The notes below the pieces were generated by a model. It was not told where the DNA came from, made no database searches, and saw only the letters and a list, made by a program, of their open reading frames with translations. Source: Pelobacter sp. UBA6093 (GTDB taxonomy: Bacteria; Desulfobacterota; Desulfuromonadia; Desulfuromonadales; Syntrophotaleaceae). Taken from it: DNA of 19,675 nt. The stretch is taken from NCBI GenBank assembly GCA_002435955.1, contig DIWZ01000012.1:147933-167607 (forward strand), given 5' to 3'. Shown here in pieces: positions 8,106-15,829 of this stretch (within the stretch, counting starts at the first letter, position 1; the number at the start of each line of letters is the position of its first letter). The position numbers and the translations under genes are program-made.

Positions 8106-9644
8106 ATGACCTACAAGATCAGAGACATTGTTGACGTCAACGCTGTCCAGACGCTGATGGACAAACTCTGGCAGGCTTCCGGTATCCCAACGGGCATTAT
8201 CGATGTCGACGGGACGGTACTGGTAGCTACCGGTTGGCAGAGTATCTGCGCGCAATTTCATCGCCAAAATCCGGAAACAAACGCCCGCTGTCAAGAGAGT
8301 GATGCCTATCTCGCCAAGCACCTGCAGGCAGTTTCCGAGCTGCCCGAGTGCGGTTACGTCGAATACCGGTGCGGCAACGGTCTGATCGACATCGCTATTC
8401 CCATCGTCATTGAAGGCCGACATCTGGCCAACATTTTTCTTGGGCAGTTTTTTTTCGACCCCCCGGAAGAGCAATTCTTCATCGAAAAGGCGCGCCGCTA
8501 CGGTTTTGATGAGGACGCTTATCTGCAGGCCTTGCGACAGGTTCCCATCTTTTCCCGCGAGAAGGTACGCGAGATCCTTGAGTTTAATGCCAGCCTGGTG
8601 GATTTTCTGACGCGCATGGGGGTCGAAAAGCTTCGGCAGATCGAGGCGCAAAGGGAGCTTTTGAAGTCCGAGCAAAAATTTCGCACCCTGTTCGAATTCT
8701 CGAATGATGCGGCCTACATCCTGGAACCCGGCGGCAGACTACTTGAAGTCAACAGCAAGGCCTGCGAACAGTTCGGTTTTTCGCGCGACGAACTGCTCAA
8801 TAAAAACATGCCGGAATTGCTGGCTCCAGACCGGGCGGGCAATTTCAGTAATCGGGTGCGGGAGATCCAGGCACGCGGGCAGCTGGTCTTCGAAACCAAC
8901 CACCTTCGCCGTGACGGCACGCTTTTTCCGGTCGAAGTCAGTATTCGTTCCTTTGAGTACCTGGAAAAACCGGCTCTGCTCGGTACGTTTCGGGATGTAA
9001 GCCAGCGCAAACTGGCCGAGGAAAAGCTGCATGTCTCTTTGAAGGAAAAGGAAGTACTCCTGAAAGAGATTCATCACCGGGTCAAGAACAATCTGCAAGT
9101 GGTATCGAGCCTGCTGTTCGTGCAGTCGCAAAGAATCAGCGATCCGGAACTGGCCGCCTGTTTCCTCGAAAGCCAGAGTCGTATCCACGCCATGGCAATG
9201 GCCCATGAGCAGCTCTATCGGTCGAAAAATCTGGCCGAGGTCAGCGTCAATACCTATGTGGAAGGTTTGATCGAAAAACTGCGGCAGGTCTATTTTCTCC
9301 CTCGCCAGGAAATTTTCTGGCAACTGGAGGCTGAAGAGATTGTGCTCAATATCGAGAAAGTGATTCCTTTTGGGTTGCTGCTGACCGAGTTGCTGTCAAA
9401 TGCGCACAAACACGCTTTCGTCGATAAGAAGGAAGGCAATGTAACGATTTCGATACGCCGCTGTGGGGAGGAGATTGTGCTCGCCGTAGCCGATGACGGA
9501 GTGGGGCTGCCTGCGGATTTCGATTATCGGGAGACGGAGACTCTTGGCATGCAGCTCATTTCGGCCCTGATCAACCAGCTTAATGGAACCCTGGAGTTGG
9601 ACCAGGGCAATGGCACGCTGTTCAAGGTAAGGTTTGTACCCTAG
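8106..9644 (+). CDS. PocR-PAS sensor histidine kinase (HisKA_2 type)
   Basis: A soluble 512-residue kinase without membrane helices. An N-terminal PocR sensory domain (about 8-170) carries the family cysteines at 48, 62, 82 and 89 and the RCQESD segment. PocR domains are known to sense small organic ligands such as diols. A PAS domain follows at about 190-300, then HisKA_2 with IHHRVKNNLQ (phosphoacceptor probably His324), then HATPase_c with the N-box TELLSNAHKHAF (Asn432) and DDGVGLP at 463-469. No receiver domain or response regulator lies next to it, so its partner is elsewhere. I chose ATG 8106; a TTG at 8073 would add 11 residues unlike the family. It is convergent with the lipoprotein gene that follows; I see no clear terminator between them. 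Confidence 0.93.
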   Translation: MTYKIRDIVDVNAVQTLMDKLWQASGIPTGIIDVDGTVLVATGWQSICAQFHRQNPETNARCQESDAYLAKHLQAVSELPECGYVEYRCGNGLIDIAIPIVIEGRHLANIFLGQFFFDPPEEQFFIEKARRYGFDEDAYLQALRQVPIFSREKVREILEFNASLVDFLTRMGVEKLRQIEAQRELLKSEQKFRTLFEFSNDAAYILEPGGRLLEVNSKACEQFGFSRDELLNKNMPELLAPDRAGNFSNRVREIQARGQLVFETNHLRRDGTLFPVEVSIRSFEYLEKPALLGTFRDVSQRKLAEEKLHVSLKEKEVLLKEIHHRVKNNLQVVSSLLFVQSQRISDPELAACFLESQSRIHAMAMAHEQLYRSKNLAEVSVNTYVEGLIEKLRQVYFLPRQEIFWQLEAEEIVLNIEKVIPFGLLLTELLSNAHKHAFVDKKEGNVTISIRRCGEEIVLAVADDGVGLPADFDYRETETLGMQLISALINQLNGTLELDQGNGTLFKVRFVP

Positions 9645-9848
9645 TTTTCATCCGGAAATGACCCTTTTCCCCAATCTCGGCGTCAATCGGCACGCTTGCT
9701 TGTGCGCGGCTCCTCGATTCGATACCTCCCCCTTGGAATAGGGCCCTGAATTTCTCCTACCCTCGCTCGCAGGATTGTTTCTATGCCCCGGTGTGCTGGA
9801 GTAGCCCGTAGCAACAGGCTGTCCGCTGCAGCCGGTTGTTGGGCGATC

Positions 9849-10217
9849 TTACTTGTCCGAGTTGACGTCTAGCTCTGGGAAGTTCTCCTGAAATTTAAAT
9901 TCGCTCTCATCGATCAGTTTTTGCCCATCAGCAATTTCGCGTCTGCCGCGCTCAACATCATCTTGCCCTCTTTTAAGATCATGTTCCGCCGATTTCACTC
10001 GTTTTTCTCCATCGTTGACGCGTTTCTCACCTGTCGCCACCAATTGCTCACCCTTTTCCCAATCTTCCGCAAGCTGGTTCTTCAGGTCTACATCCACTTG
10101 CATCTCAGTCGCGTGCTGCTTCATAAGATCTGCAGTAGTCGGGTTACCTGCGCAGCCAGCCAATGCGAGAAGGCAGAGGCCAATGCTTACCACAGACGCT
10201 ACTAAAGAATTTCTCAT
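9849..10217 (-). CDS. small coiled-coil lipoprotein
   Basis: A 122-residue protein. The signal sequence ends in the lipobox LALAGC, so Cys22 should be lipidated and the protein attached to the inner or outer membrane. Residues 30-110 are almost entirely charged and helical, with heptad-like repeats of Lys/Glu/Asp (GEKRVNDGEKRVKSAEHDL), predicting one long coiled coil. It resembles Lpp-like or 'YgdI/alanine-zipper' spacer lipoproteins in form, but I do not recognise the family. The ATG is preceded by AAGGAGG (in reverse complement of 10221-10229). It is convergent with the kinase gene, and the repeat cluster begins 50 bases upstream of it. Confidence 0.82.
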   Translation of the reverse strand: MRNSLVASVVSIGLCLLALAGCAGNPTTADLMKQHATEMQVDVDLKNQLAEDWEKGEQLVATGEKRVNDGEKRVKSAEHDLKRGQDDVERGRREIADGQKLIDESEFKFQENFPELDVNSDK

Positions 10218-10266
10218 AAAATTTCCTCCTTACAGGGTTGGTTGATTGGAACTCTTTTTGGTCTTG

Positions 10267-10446
10267 CCTACCTGGGGTCGGACCAAGTCAACCCATTGAT
10301 ATTTAAGAAAAACCATACCCAAAAAGACAGTTAATTGGTGTTATAAGGCGAGTTTCCCTACCTGGGGTCGGACCAAGTCAACCCATTGATATTTAAGAAA
10401 AACCATACCCAAAAAGACAGTTAATTGGTGTTATAAGGCGAGTTTC
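10267..10446. repeat. exact tandem duplication, 2 x 90 bases
   Basis: Bases 10267-10356 and 10357-10446 are identical by eye across all 90 positions. Each copy begins CCTACCTGGGGTCGGACC and ends AAGGCGAGTTTC. The flanking bases differ on both sides, so there are exactly two copies. Each contains the 20-mer GGGGTCGGACCAAGTCAACC (10274 and 10364), which recurs with one change in inverted orientation at 19206-19225. The unit has no open frame of note. The perfect identity points to a recent duplication. Confidence 0.95.
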
Positions 10447-10644
10447 GGGGTCAAAATTGAACTCATAGCGTAAGCTTCCCTGTCATTCAGCTGAAAAAGC
10501 CTATGCACCTTTTTGCCCCCCAATCGGCCTATAAGCCGTTTTTGAGGGTCTATATTGAAGGAAAACAACAATATTTCAATATGTTACTTTGATTCGACCC
10601 CAATGTATATATAAATAAATCAAAAGCTTGTTAAGGTCCGACCC
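10447..10644. repeat. AT-rich REP/MITE-like segment with inverted GGGGTC ends
   Basis: The segment begins GGGGTCAAAATTGAAC (10447) and has an inverted counterpart ending TTTGATTCGACCCC at 10601. It continues to GTTAAGGTCCGACCC (10630-10644), which is the inverse of the GGGGTCGGACC motif in the 90-base copies. Inside are ATATTGAA/TTCAATAT arms and AATCGGCCTATAAGCCGTTT, resembling sequence that flanks the RAYT fragment near 18905 and 19090. It contains no gene. I interpret 10274-10644 as one or two nested non-autonomous repeat elements. Confidence 0.5.
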
Positions 10645-10647
10645 TAG

Positions 10648-10962
10648 CCACCAGAGCCTTCTGGGCAGTCCGTACCACAGGATTCAATCGGAGGATTATG
10701 ACATTCATTCAATACCTTATAAATATGTGATACCCATGCTGACCGGCTGGGACTTGAAAGCCCCTTGTAATGATATAAAGGTAAGAGATATCGGGGTATG
10801 GATAAAGGAATGGGATTATGACCCTACCAAACCCCTGGAAAATTGCACTACCTGCTCTCTTGGACCGGCGAGGGCTTTCAGAGGATCAGACATAAAGTGA
10901 CCGTCCTGGGGCTGAGACCCCTTCCACTCCCCAGGGGAGTCAGTCCTCTTGCGAAAGAATAA
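10648..10962 (+). pseudogene. truncated, frameshifted remnant of an unrecognised gene
   Basis: The coding-like frame starts right at the end of the repeat (GGTCCGACCC) without a start codon of its own. It runs through PYKYVIPMLTGWDL and VRDIGVWIKEWDYDP to about 10832, then has to shift frame in or near the CCCC run at 10832-10835. The new frame reads GKLHYLLS, then RHKVTVLGLRPLPL, to a TAA at 10960-10962. Without the shift the first frame stops at 10900. The two halves look like one continuous C-terminal domain rich in aromatic residues. I recall similar ends in uncharacterised bacterial proteins but cannot name a family or function. It has lost its 5' part at the repeat boundary. Confidence 0.5.
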
Positions 10963-11070
10963 GTGCCCCCGATGGGTGTGGGACTGCTAAAGGTAGATTC
11001 TTGAAAACCTTAAAGAAACCGTTAAGTGGGAAAAAGGGAAAATGAAGAAACGAAAAAGAAAGGAGGTCTT

Positions 11071-11760
11071 ATGAAAGTCCGCTCGATGATCATTGCCGCC
11101 GCCGTGTTGGCGCTGCTGACGAATGCTTGCCAGAGAGAAACCACAACAGGTGACGACACAGTGCGGCCGCAGCCGACCAAGGACGATTCGGCGGAGAGGA
11201 CTGAAGCAGCACAACAGCGAATTGCTGGTGCTTTCTATTCTTCAATCGTTCCAAAGATGAAATCCTGTTGGGTTCGTGTGAATGGCAAAGGGGCAGTACA
11301 GTTCAAGTACACCTATCGCAAGCAAGGCAACGATTGGGTCTGGCAGGGAGTTGAGCTTGATGGCACATCGCTGGAAAAGGGCCAGGAGGCAGCCGCCCTG
11401 CAATGCATGCAGGAAGCCGCCAGCGGCTCAACGTTTCCAGTCACACCGGAAGAAGTGGCCCGCAACTCGAATGAACTCGTTATCTACTGGGGCTGGCCCG
11501 TTCCCCTGCCGAAGGACATCACTCAACTGGCCAGGATGGCCACGTCTCATACGGAGGAGTCATGCCTTAAGCTCTGCAAGGACTGCGTGCCCAACAATGA
11601 GCGCGTTTCAGAATGTGTGTCCTCCTGCAAGGGCTTTATAGGCTGCGTACAAGACGGTACGGGTACAGGTTGCAAAATGAGTGGCGCAGAATGCTTGTCC
11701 GGCAGGAGCGGGCCGGCCATGGGAGGGGTGATCGCAAGGGAAAAGAGTACGTGTCAATGA
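11071..11760 (+). CDS. Cys-rich putative lipoprotein with an AgmX/PglI-like domain
   Basis: A 229-residue exported protein. The signal sequence ends LLTNAC, a degenerate lipobox with Cys20. A low-complexity acidic/Thr linker follows. Residues 50-125 resemble the AgmX/PglI C-terminal or TonB-like fold: a helix, Cys66, GKGAVQFKYTY strand, a WQGVELDGTSL strand, Cys112 in the last helix and a closing TFPV. Residues 160-229 hold nine cysteines (165, 169, 172, 182, 186, 192, 201, 208, 228), suggesting disulphides or metal binding in the periplasm. The ATG has AAAGGAGG four bases upstream, whereas an earlier in-frame start at 11026 does not. No function is known. It lies directly behind the pseudogene, with 110 bases of untranslated sequence. 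Confidence 0.8.
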   Translation: MKVRSMIIAAAVLALLTNACQRETTTGDDTVRPQPTKDDSAERTEAAQQRIAGAFYSSIVPKMKSCWVRVNGKGAVQFKYTYRKQGNDWVWQGVELDGTSLEKGQEAAALQCMQEAASGSTFPVTPEEVARNSNELVIYWGWPVPLPKDITQLARMATSHTEESCLKLCKDCVPNNERVSECVSSCKGFIGCVQDGTGTGCKMSGAECLSGRSGPAMGGVIAREKSTCQ

Positions 11761-11787
11761 TGAGGGGCCTGCCATCGGAATTAGCAG

Positions 11788-11940
11788 ATGTCGCGATACC
11801 TCTCGGTGTGTCTTTACACCACAGTTACCAACCTGGAGGTGCTCCTGAAGGGGGCATGGCTGGAGGGAGATGCGCTGAGCGAATTCAGCGAGAAGCAGAA
11901 CATCTGGAGGGTAGAACTGCGGGTGAGATACTATCTCTAA
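11788..11940 (+). pseudogene. probable porin C-terminal remnant (or 50-residue small ORF)
   Basis: A 50-codon frame, ATG to TAA, immediately follows an in-frame TAG. It reads LEVLLKGAWLEGDALSEFSE and then a strand WRVELRVRYYL at the very end. Alternating hydrophobic residues, the Gly-Asp turn and an aromatic-rich terminal strand are typical of the last two strands of outer-membrane beta-barrels, although the last residue is Leu rather than Phe. There is a weak GGAA seven bases before the ATG. It has no signal peptide, so it cannot work as a porin by itself; I take it as the tail of a lost porin gene. Confidence 0.4.
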
Positions 11941-11994
11941 CCAGTCGCTTCCGCCTTTTGCACCGTCTTACAAGGTTCCCGGAAGGAGGCAGCA

Positions 11995-12507
11995 ATGCGG
12001 AGACTGACGATCCTGTTTTCGAGCGTGCTCTTGATGGCCGGCACCGTTGCTGCGGGTGAACAGGTAACCGAATCCAGGTCGGACGAAGTGCAACGCCGTG
12101 GAGCGGAGGTCATGCCCTTTAGCCTGGAACAAACCACCCATATCTTCATCAAAACCGAGGATGGGGGGATCCAGCAGGTCATCGCCAAGAAGAATGTCGA
12201 CGCCGGGCAGGTCAGGCTGATCCGGGAGCATCTGGCGAAAATCTCTCGCCAGTTTGGGCGGGGGGACTTTTCAGACCCGGCGAGGATTCACGGCGAGGAC
12301 ATGCCAGGCCTGGCGGCTCTGAGACAGGCTGAGCCGGGCCGGATCAGGATTGAGTTCAGGGAGTTGGGTAACGGGGCACAGATCGCCTATTCAGCAGACG
12401 ACCCGGAGTTGATCGAGGCGATTCATCGATGGTTCGATGCTCAGCTGAAAGATCATGCTCGCCATGCCATACCAGGCCATACTCATGGCCCGACTTACGG
12501 TCAATGA
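11995..12507 (+). CDS. small exported periplasmic protein of unknown function
   Basis: A 170-residue protein with a signal peptide (cleavage likely after VAA at 18-20). The mature part contains THIFIKTEDGGIQQVIAKK, a helix VRLIREHLAKISRQFGRGDF, the segment PARIHGEDMPGLAALR and a C-terminal His-rich tail (His at 154, 157, 161, 163) that could bind metal. It resembles a family of short exported proteins sometimes mislabelled aspartate carbamoyltransferase in databases; it has none of that enzyme's domains, and the resemblance is from memory. The start has a strong GGAAGGAGG five bases upstream. The following TGA is 45 bases before a RAYT fragment on the same strand. Confidence 0.78.
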   Translation: MRRLTILFSSVLLMAGTVAAGEQVTESRSDEVQRRGAEVMPFSLEQTTHIFIKTEDGGIQQVIAKKNVDAGQVRLIREHLAKISRQFGRGDFSDPARIHGEDMPGLAALRQAEPGRIRIEFRELGNGAQIAYSADDPELIEAIHRWFDAQLKDHARHAIPGHTHGPTYGQ

Positions 12508-12551
12508 TCTTGGGAGTGGTGCGGTGCGGCAGAGAACCCGCCTGAGGATAC

Positions 12552-12617
12552 ATGGCACGCAAGGCACGTATCCATATTCCCTGTGGTGTATATCACGTCA
12601 AGCAGCAGTACGCATAA
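12552..12617 (+). pseudogene. RAYT (REP-associated tyrosine transposase, IS200-like) N-terminal fragment A
   Basis: An ATG behind CTGAGGATAC opens a frame MARKARIHIPCGVYHV, which matches the start of one RAYT group (MARKxRIHxPGGxYHV). After residue 16 the similarity stops and a TAA follows at 12615. About 90% of the gene, including the HUH motif and the catalytic Tyr, is absent. It is joined head-on to fragment B at about 12600. Confidence 0.6.
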
Positions 12618-12769
12618 AGTCGGCATTTGAGGTCGTCTTTGCACTCATCGCGATTATCCAGGTAGTAACGGTATTCATCACCCTGGACAAAAATCGCTTG
12701 GCGATTGTGTCCTTGATGGATCACATGATGGGGGTAATTCGGAATGACAAGTCGACCGATACGGGGCAT
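12593..12769 (-). pseudogene. RAYT (Y1_Tnp) transposase N-terminal fragment B
   Basis: The frame starts MPRIGRLVIPNYPHHVIHQG, continues HNRQAIFVQGDEYRYYLD and ends LYAYCCLT before a TGA. This is the first third of a REP-associated tyrosine transposase; the intact family continues YAYCLMTNHVHLL. The fragment breaks off exactly before the metal-binding HUH histidines, so it cannot be active. Upstream at 12801-12857 lies the typical flanking sequence GGGACAGATTTATTT. The sequence belongs to a different RAYT subgroup from fragment A, so this is not one gene folded back on itself. Confidence 0.8.
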
Positions 12770-12800
12770 ATAGTATTTACACAAAAACTACATCTAATTA

Positions 12801-12857
12801 GCAACAAATAAATCTGTCCCGGTTTTTCCGCGGTTTTTCCGTGTCCCGGTTTTTCCG
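12801..12857. repeat. REP-like flank of RAYT fragment B with repeated CGGTTTTTCCG
   Basis: Read on the minus strand, GGGACAGATTTATTTGTTGC occupies 12801-12820. On the plus strand CGGTTTTTCCG occurs three times (12820-12830, 12831-12841, 12847-12857), and the longer unit TGTCCCGGTTTTTCCG twice with a 27-base period. The GGGACAGATTTATT motif is shared with 18707-18720. The block lies between the RAYT fragment and the stop codon of the permease gene. Confidence 0.75.
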
Positions 12858-12862
12858 AAACA

Positions 12863-14131
12863 TCAATCCCGCAAAATCAGATGCTCCAAAAGCAGCACCG
12901 CCGCGGTACCGACGACGAAGCCGTTGCCGAGCACCGGTCGCAGAACGGCCGGAAAGGCGGCGACTACCCCGGGCGGCAGAAAGGCGACGATGGTTCCCAG
13001 CAGCAAGGGCAGTCCGAGGATCATCCCATGGCGGAACTGAAACGGTTCGGCCTGGAAAAGCACATCGAGTCCTGCGGCGACCTGGGCGGTCAGGATATAG
13101 AGCAGGATGCTGCCGATCACCACGTCGGGGAGATGACCGACGAAAGCGATGGCGGCGGGGGAGAAGGAAAGTCCCAGCAACGCCAGGGCGGCGGGCAGGA
13201 GGGTGAAGCGGGAGGCACAGCCGGTGGCGGCGACCACCCCCGGGCTGAGGGAGAAGTTGACCGGCCCGAGAACTCCGAAAAAGCCCGACAGGGCATTGGC
13301 CAGTCCGGTCAAGGTTATGCCGCGACGCAGGCGTTGCGGCATGTCGGAAGGCCGCAACATGGCGCCGATCGACTGAATGGAGCCGAGGTCGTTGACCGCC
13401 AGGGCGAGAAAGCAGAAAAGGAAGGCCAGCAGAACCCCGACATCCACAACCGGCTGCAAAACCAGCCGATGCAAAAACCCGCCGACGGCGGGAAGAGGAG
13501 CCTTCGGCATCGGCTGAAAGCCGAACAGAGCGGCATGCGCCAGGGTCCCCGCGATCAGTCCCCAGACGATCAGGGTGGAGCGCCACAGACCCCCGAGTCG
13601 ACCGTAAGCGATGAACAGAGCAAGCAGCAGCACCATGGCGAAAAGCAGGCTGGCCAGCGGGGCAACCGGGCCGGCAGGAACCATGAGCTGCAGAATGGTT
13701 GGGGCGAGGGTGAAAGCGATCAGCAACAGTACCGCTGCCACCACGCGAGGGGTGAACAGCTTCTGCAGCACGTTAAAGATGCCGGTCGCGCTGAGCACAG
13801 CCAGAAGCAGCCCCCCGCCGAGAATGGCCGTGTAGACGGCACCGGGCGCCGCTCCTGTGCTGGCTACCGCCCCGATAAGCAGGACGGTAGCCGGACCTGC
13901 CACCAGCGGCAGGCGGTGTCCCCAGATAACCTGTACTGCGACAGTCAAGGCGGTTATGAAACAGGACTTCTGCAGGAAAAGAACCTGATCGGCATAGGCC
14001 GGGAACTGAAGCATACCGACCACCCGACCGATGATCAGGATGGCCGGGAGGGCGATCGCCAGCCACTGGAGACCGTACAAGGCTGTTTCGCCCCAGGGGG
14101 GTACATCATTCAATCGGTAACGAAGTTCCAT
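12863..14131 (-). CDS. nucleobase:cation symporter-2 (NCS2) type xanthine/uracil permease
   Basis: A 422-residue polytopic membrane protein with 12-14 helices. NCS2 traits are the YGLQWLAIALPA first helix (family Gln-aromatic signature), GPATVLLIG at 79-87 (strand/helix 3 signature), an NDLGSIQSIGAML segment at 247-259 in the helix-8 position and SPGVVAATGCASR at 296-308 in the helix-10 position. By hand alignment the glutamates used by UraA-type transporters in helices 8 and 10 are replaced (Asn247; Leu/Ser around 295-296), so the substrate or coupling may differ from classical uracil or xanthine uptake. The start has AGGGTTAT upstream of ATG. It is monocistronic, and the gaps on both sides are repeat or plain sequence. 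Confidence 0.85.
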   Translation of the reverse strand: MELRYRLNDVPPWGETALYGLQWLAIALPAILIIGRVVGMLQFPAYADQVLFLQKSCFITALTVAVQVIWGHRLPLVAGPATVLLIGAVASTGAAPGAVYTAILGGGLLLAVLSATGIFNVLQKLFTPRVVAAVLLLIAFTLAPTILQLMVPAGPVAPLASLLFAMVLLLALFIAYGRLGGLWRSTLIVWGLIAGTLAHAALFGFQPMPKAPLPAVGGFLHRLVLQPVVDVGVLLAFLFCFLALAVNDLGSIQSIGAMLRPSDMPQRLRRGITLTGLANALSGFFGVLGPVNFSLSPGVVAATGCASRFTLLPAALALLGLSFSPAAIAFVGHLPDVVIGSILLYILTAQVAAGLDVLFQAEPFQFRHGMILGLPLLLGTIVAFLPPGVVAAFPAVLRPVLGNGFVVGTAAVLLLEHLILRD

Positions 14132-14341
14132 ATAACCCTGATTGGTTGTTCAGTCATAAACGGGACAGGCGTTGCATGCACCTGATTGTCTCGTACTATC
14201 AATAACCAACAATCCACCGACAAGCAATGGAAACTATGGATGGACACAAATTAAGAAGCTCGGGCTGCTGGATTTTAGCATGGCAGCAAAAGGGTGCGCG
14301 GCGGTGCTTAAGCAAAGATACGCTTCCGCATGCCGGCCGAC

Positions 14342-14941
14342 TTAAAAGGATGATCCGGGTTGCTGCAGGAACCTGACTTCCTGCGGCGTGGACTCACGGC
14401 CAAGGATCGCGTTCCGATGGGGAAACCTGCCAAATCGCTCGATGATGGCGTAGTGCCTAAGGGCATATTCTAAAAATCCTTCAAATATCGGTTTCTGGTG
14501 ATCCGGAACCTCGTGAAACAATTCCTGAAAAAGTTTTACACAACGATGTTGATGCTCAAGGTTCTCGGAGTGTTCCAAAGGCAGATAGAAAAACGCCCGA
14601 TGAATGGGCCGCAGTAGTTTGTCTTCCCCTGCTGCCAAGCCCTGAAGACTTACATCCAAAGCGATGTCATCAAACCTGAAAGCCTCCGGTTTGCCGCGAA
14701 AGATGTTGCGAGGGAACTGATCGGTGAGGAGGATGAGTGCCAACTTGCCGTAAACCGTCGCCTTCCAATCGTTCAAGGCATTGCTTCCTGCAGCCAGGAC
14801 CAATGGTTTGAATTTTCTTCGAATCTCGTCGTCGATGCGCTGATCTTTTGACCACCAGAGGGCTGCATGTTCCTTGGCTACCCTTGCATCATCGGGATCC
14901 GTGCCAAACCAGTATCTGATGACTACGAGATGGTTTTCCAT
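14342..14941 (-). CDS. DUF924 family protein
   Basis: A protein of 199 residues made of a single DUF924 domain: the N-terminal VIRYWFG, LWWSKDQRIDDEIRRKF, a central LALILLTDQFPRNIFRG with the conserved Asp-Gln-Phe-Pro-Arg-Asn-Ile/Phe-Arg-Gly, HRAFFYLPLEHSE, and the C-terminal RFGRFPHRNAILGR with TPQE. The family is soluble, all-helical and TPR-like in fold, widely distributed, with no established function. The ATG at 14941 gives the usual family N-terminus and has a GGAGAG about twelve bases upstream. A TTG at 14980 would add thirteen residues. No related neighbour. Confidence 0.88.
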   Translation of the reverse strand: MENHLVVIRYWFGTDPDDARVAKEHAALWWSKDQRIDDEIRRKFKPLVLAAGSNALNDWKATVYGKLALILLTDQFPRNIFRGKPEAFRFDDIALDVSLQGLAAGEDKLLRPIHRAFFYLPLEHSENLEHQHRCVKLFQELFHEVPDHQKPIFEGFLEYALRHYAIIERFGRFPHRNAILGRESTPQEVRFLQQPGSSF

Positions 14942-15112
14942 TGCGTCCAAGTTCTCTCCGGGCAGTGGTACTCTTTTCAATTACCGAAACTGGTACACCT
15001 TTTCATTGCCGTTGACACCGGCCTCCATCGAATGGATTGTCCCTGTTGCAGGCCTTGAGTTTTATCTTCAAATGGCCGGGCAAGGCCGATGGGAACGGCG
15101 GGGATTATAAAG

Positions 15113-15703
15113 TTATGGGCGTTCCACTGTCCGAGATGTGCCGACCGGTAAGGACTTCAGAAGCTCCGCCAGCAGATAACCGAGGAGCAGGGCCAATACT
15201 CCGTATACGAGACCCTGAAAGATTAATGCCGCACCTCCGGTAAAAGAGGCATCACCGGCCCTTAAAAACGGGAAGAACGCGGCCACTTTCTCCAGCAGGT
15301 ATCTTGCCTCGCGACCGGCAAACCAGACGTAGATGCCGGCGCCGCTGCCGAGCAGGATACTGGCGAAACCCCATGCTTCTGCGCTCAACTTAAGTACCAC
15401 CGCCGCTACGGTAAGCGCGGCCGGTCTGCCGGGAACCGCCTGTTTTGCTTGCGCGGCCCGCAGCAGGGTACAGTGCACCACCAGATAAGAGGCCAGGGCA
15501 AAGGCCAACTGGTAGATGATGCCGCCGATCATCCCTTCGGAGGACATCGCAAAGAGTTCTTTCCATCCGAGGAAGAAAACAATCAGGGCGGCCACGGCGC
15601 AGATGACAGCCAGCACTTTGAGGAACCGGGAAAAGTAATTCCTGAAGTTATCCTCCTGGCCAAGTTTATGGATCAAGAGTGGGGCCATCAGATATTTTTC
15701 CAT
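15113..15703 (-). CDS. hypothetical integral membrane protein, four helices
   Basis: A 196-residue protein not assigned to a family. A short cytosolic or amphipathic N-terminus (MEKYLMAPLLIHKLGQEDN) is followed by helices at about 28-48, 58-82, 96-128 (one long or two short) and 157-183. There are no catalytic motifs and only one Cys. The start at 15703 is chosen for AAGGAGAG eight to ten bases upstream; an in-frame start at 15745 has no such site. Its last 17 bases (15106-15122) closely match the 3' end region of the GGDEF-EAL gene (4658-4674, one mismatch), probably by chance. Confidence 0.75.
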   Translation of the reverse strand: MEKYLMAPLLIHKLGQEDNFRNYFSRFLKVLAVICAVAALIVFFLGWKELFAMSSEGMIGGIIYQLAFALASYLVVHCTLLRAAQAKQAVPGRPAALTVAAVVLKLSAEAWGFASILLGSGAGIYVWFAGREARYLLEKVAAFFPFLRAGDASFTGGAALIFQGLVYGVLALLLGYLLAELLKSLPVGTSRTVERP

Positions 15704-15829
15704 TTTATGCTCTCCTTGCGGATGGATTTTATCAGACCGCTTCAAGCGGTTGCCATAAGGCGCTTACCCATGTCGGCCATTTCACCGCCACCGGTCCAGA
15801 AACAGTTGTTTTCAAATGCCCCTTCGGGA

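Noticed and set aside
10898..10950. GGGGCTGAGACCCCTT resembling a TPP-riboswitch core
   Set aside because: None of the other conserved TPP segments follow, and the bases are explained as coding sequence of the frameshifted pseudogene.
12881..14185. A 434-codon plus-strand open frame opposite the permease gene
   Set aside because: Its translation is Gly/Gln/Asp/His-rich without domains, the usual shadow of a GC-rich membrane-protein gene; the minus strand encodes a clear NCS2 transporter.
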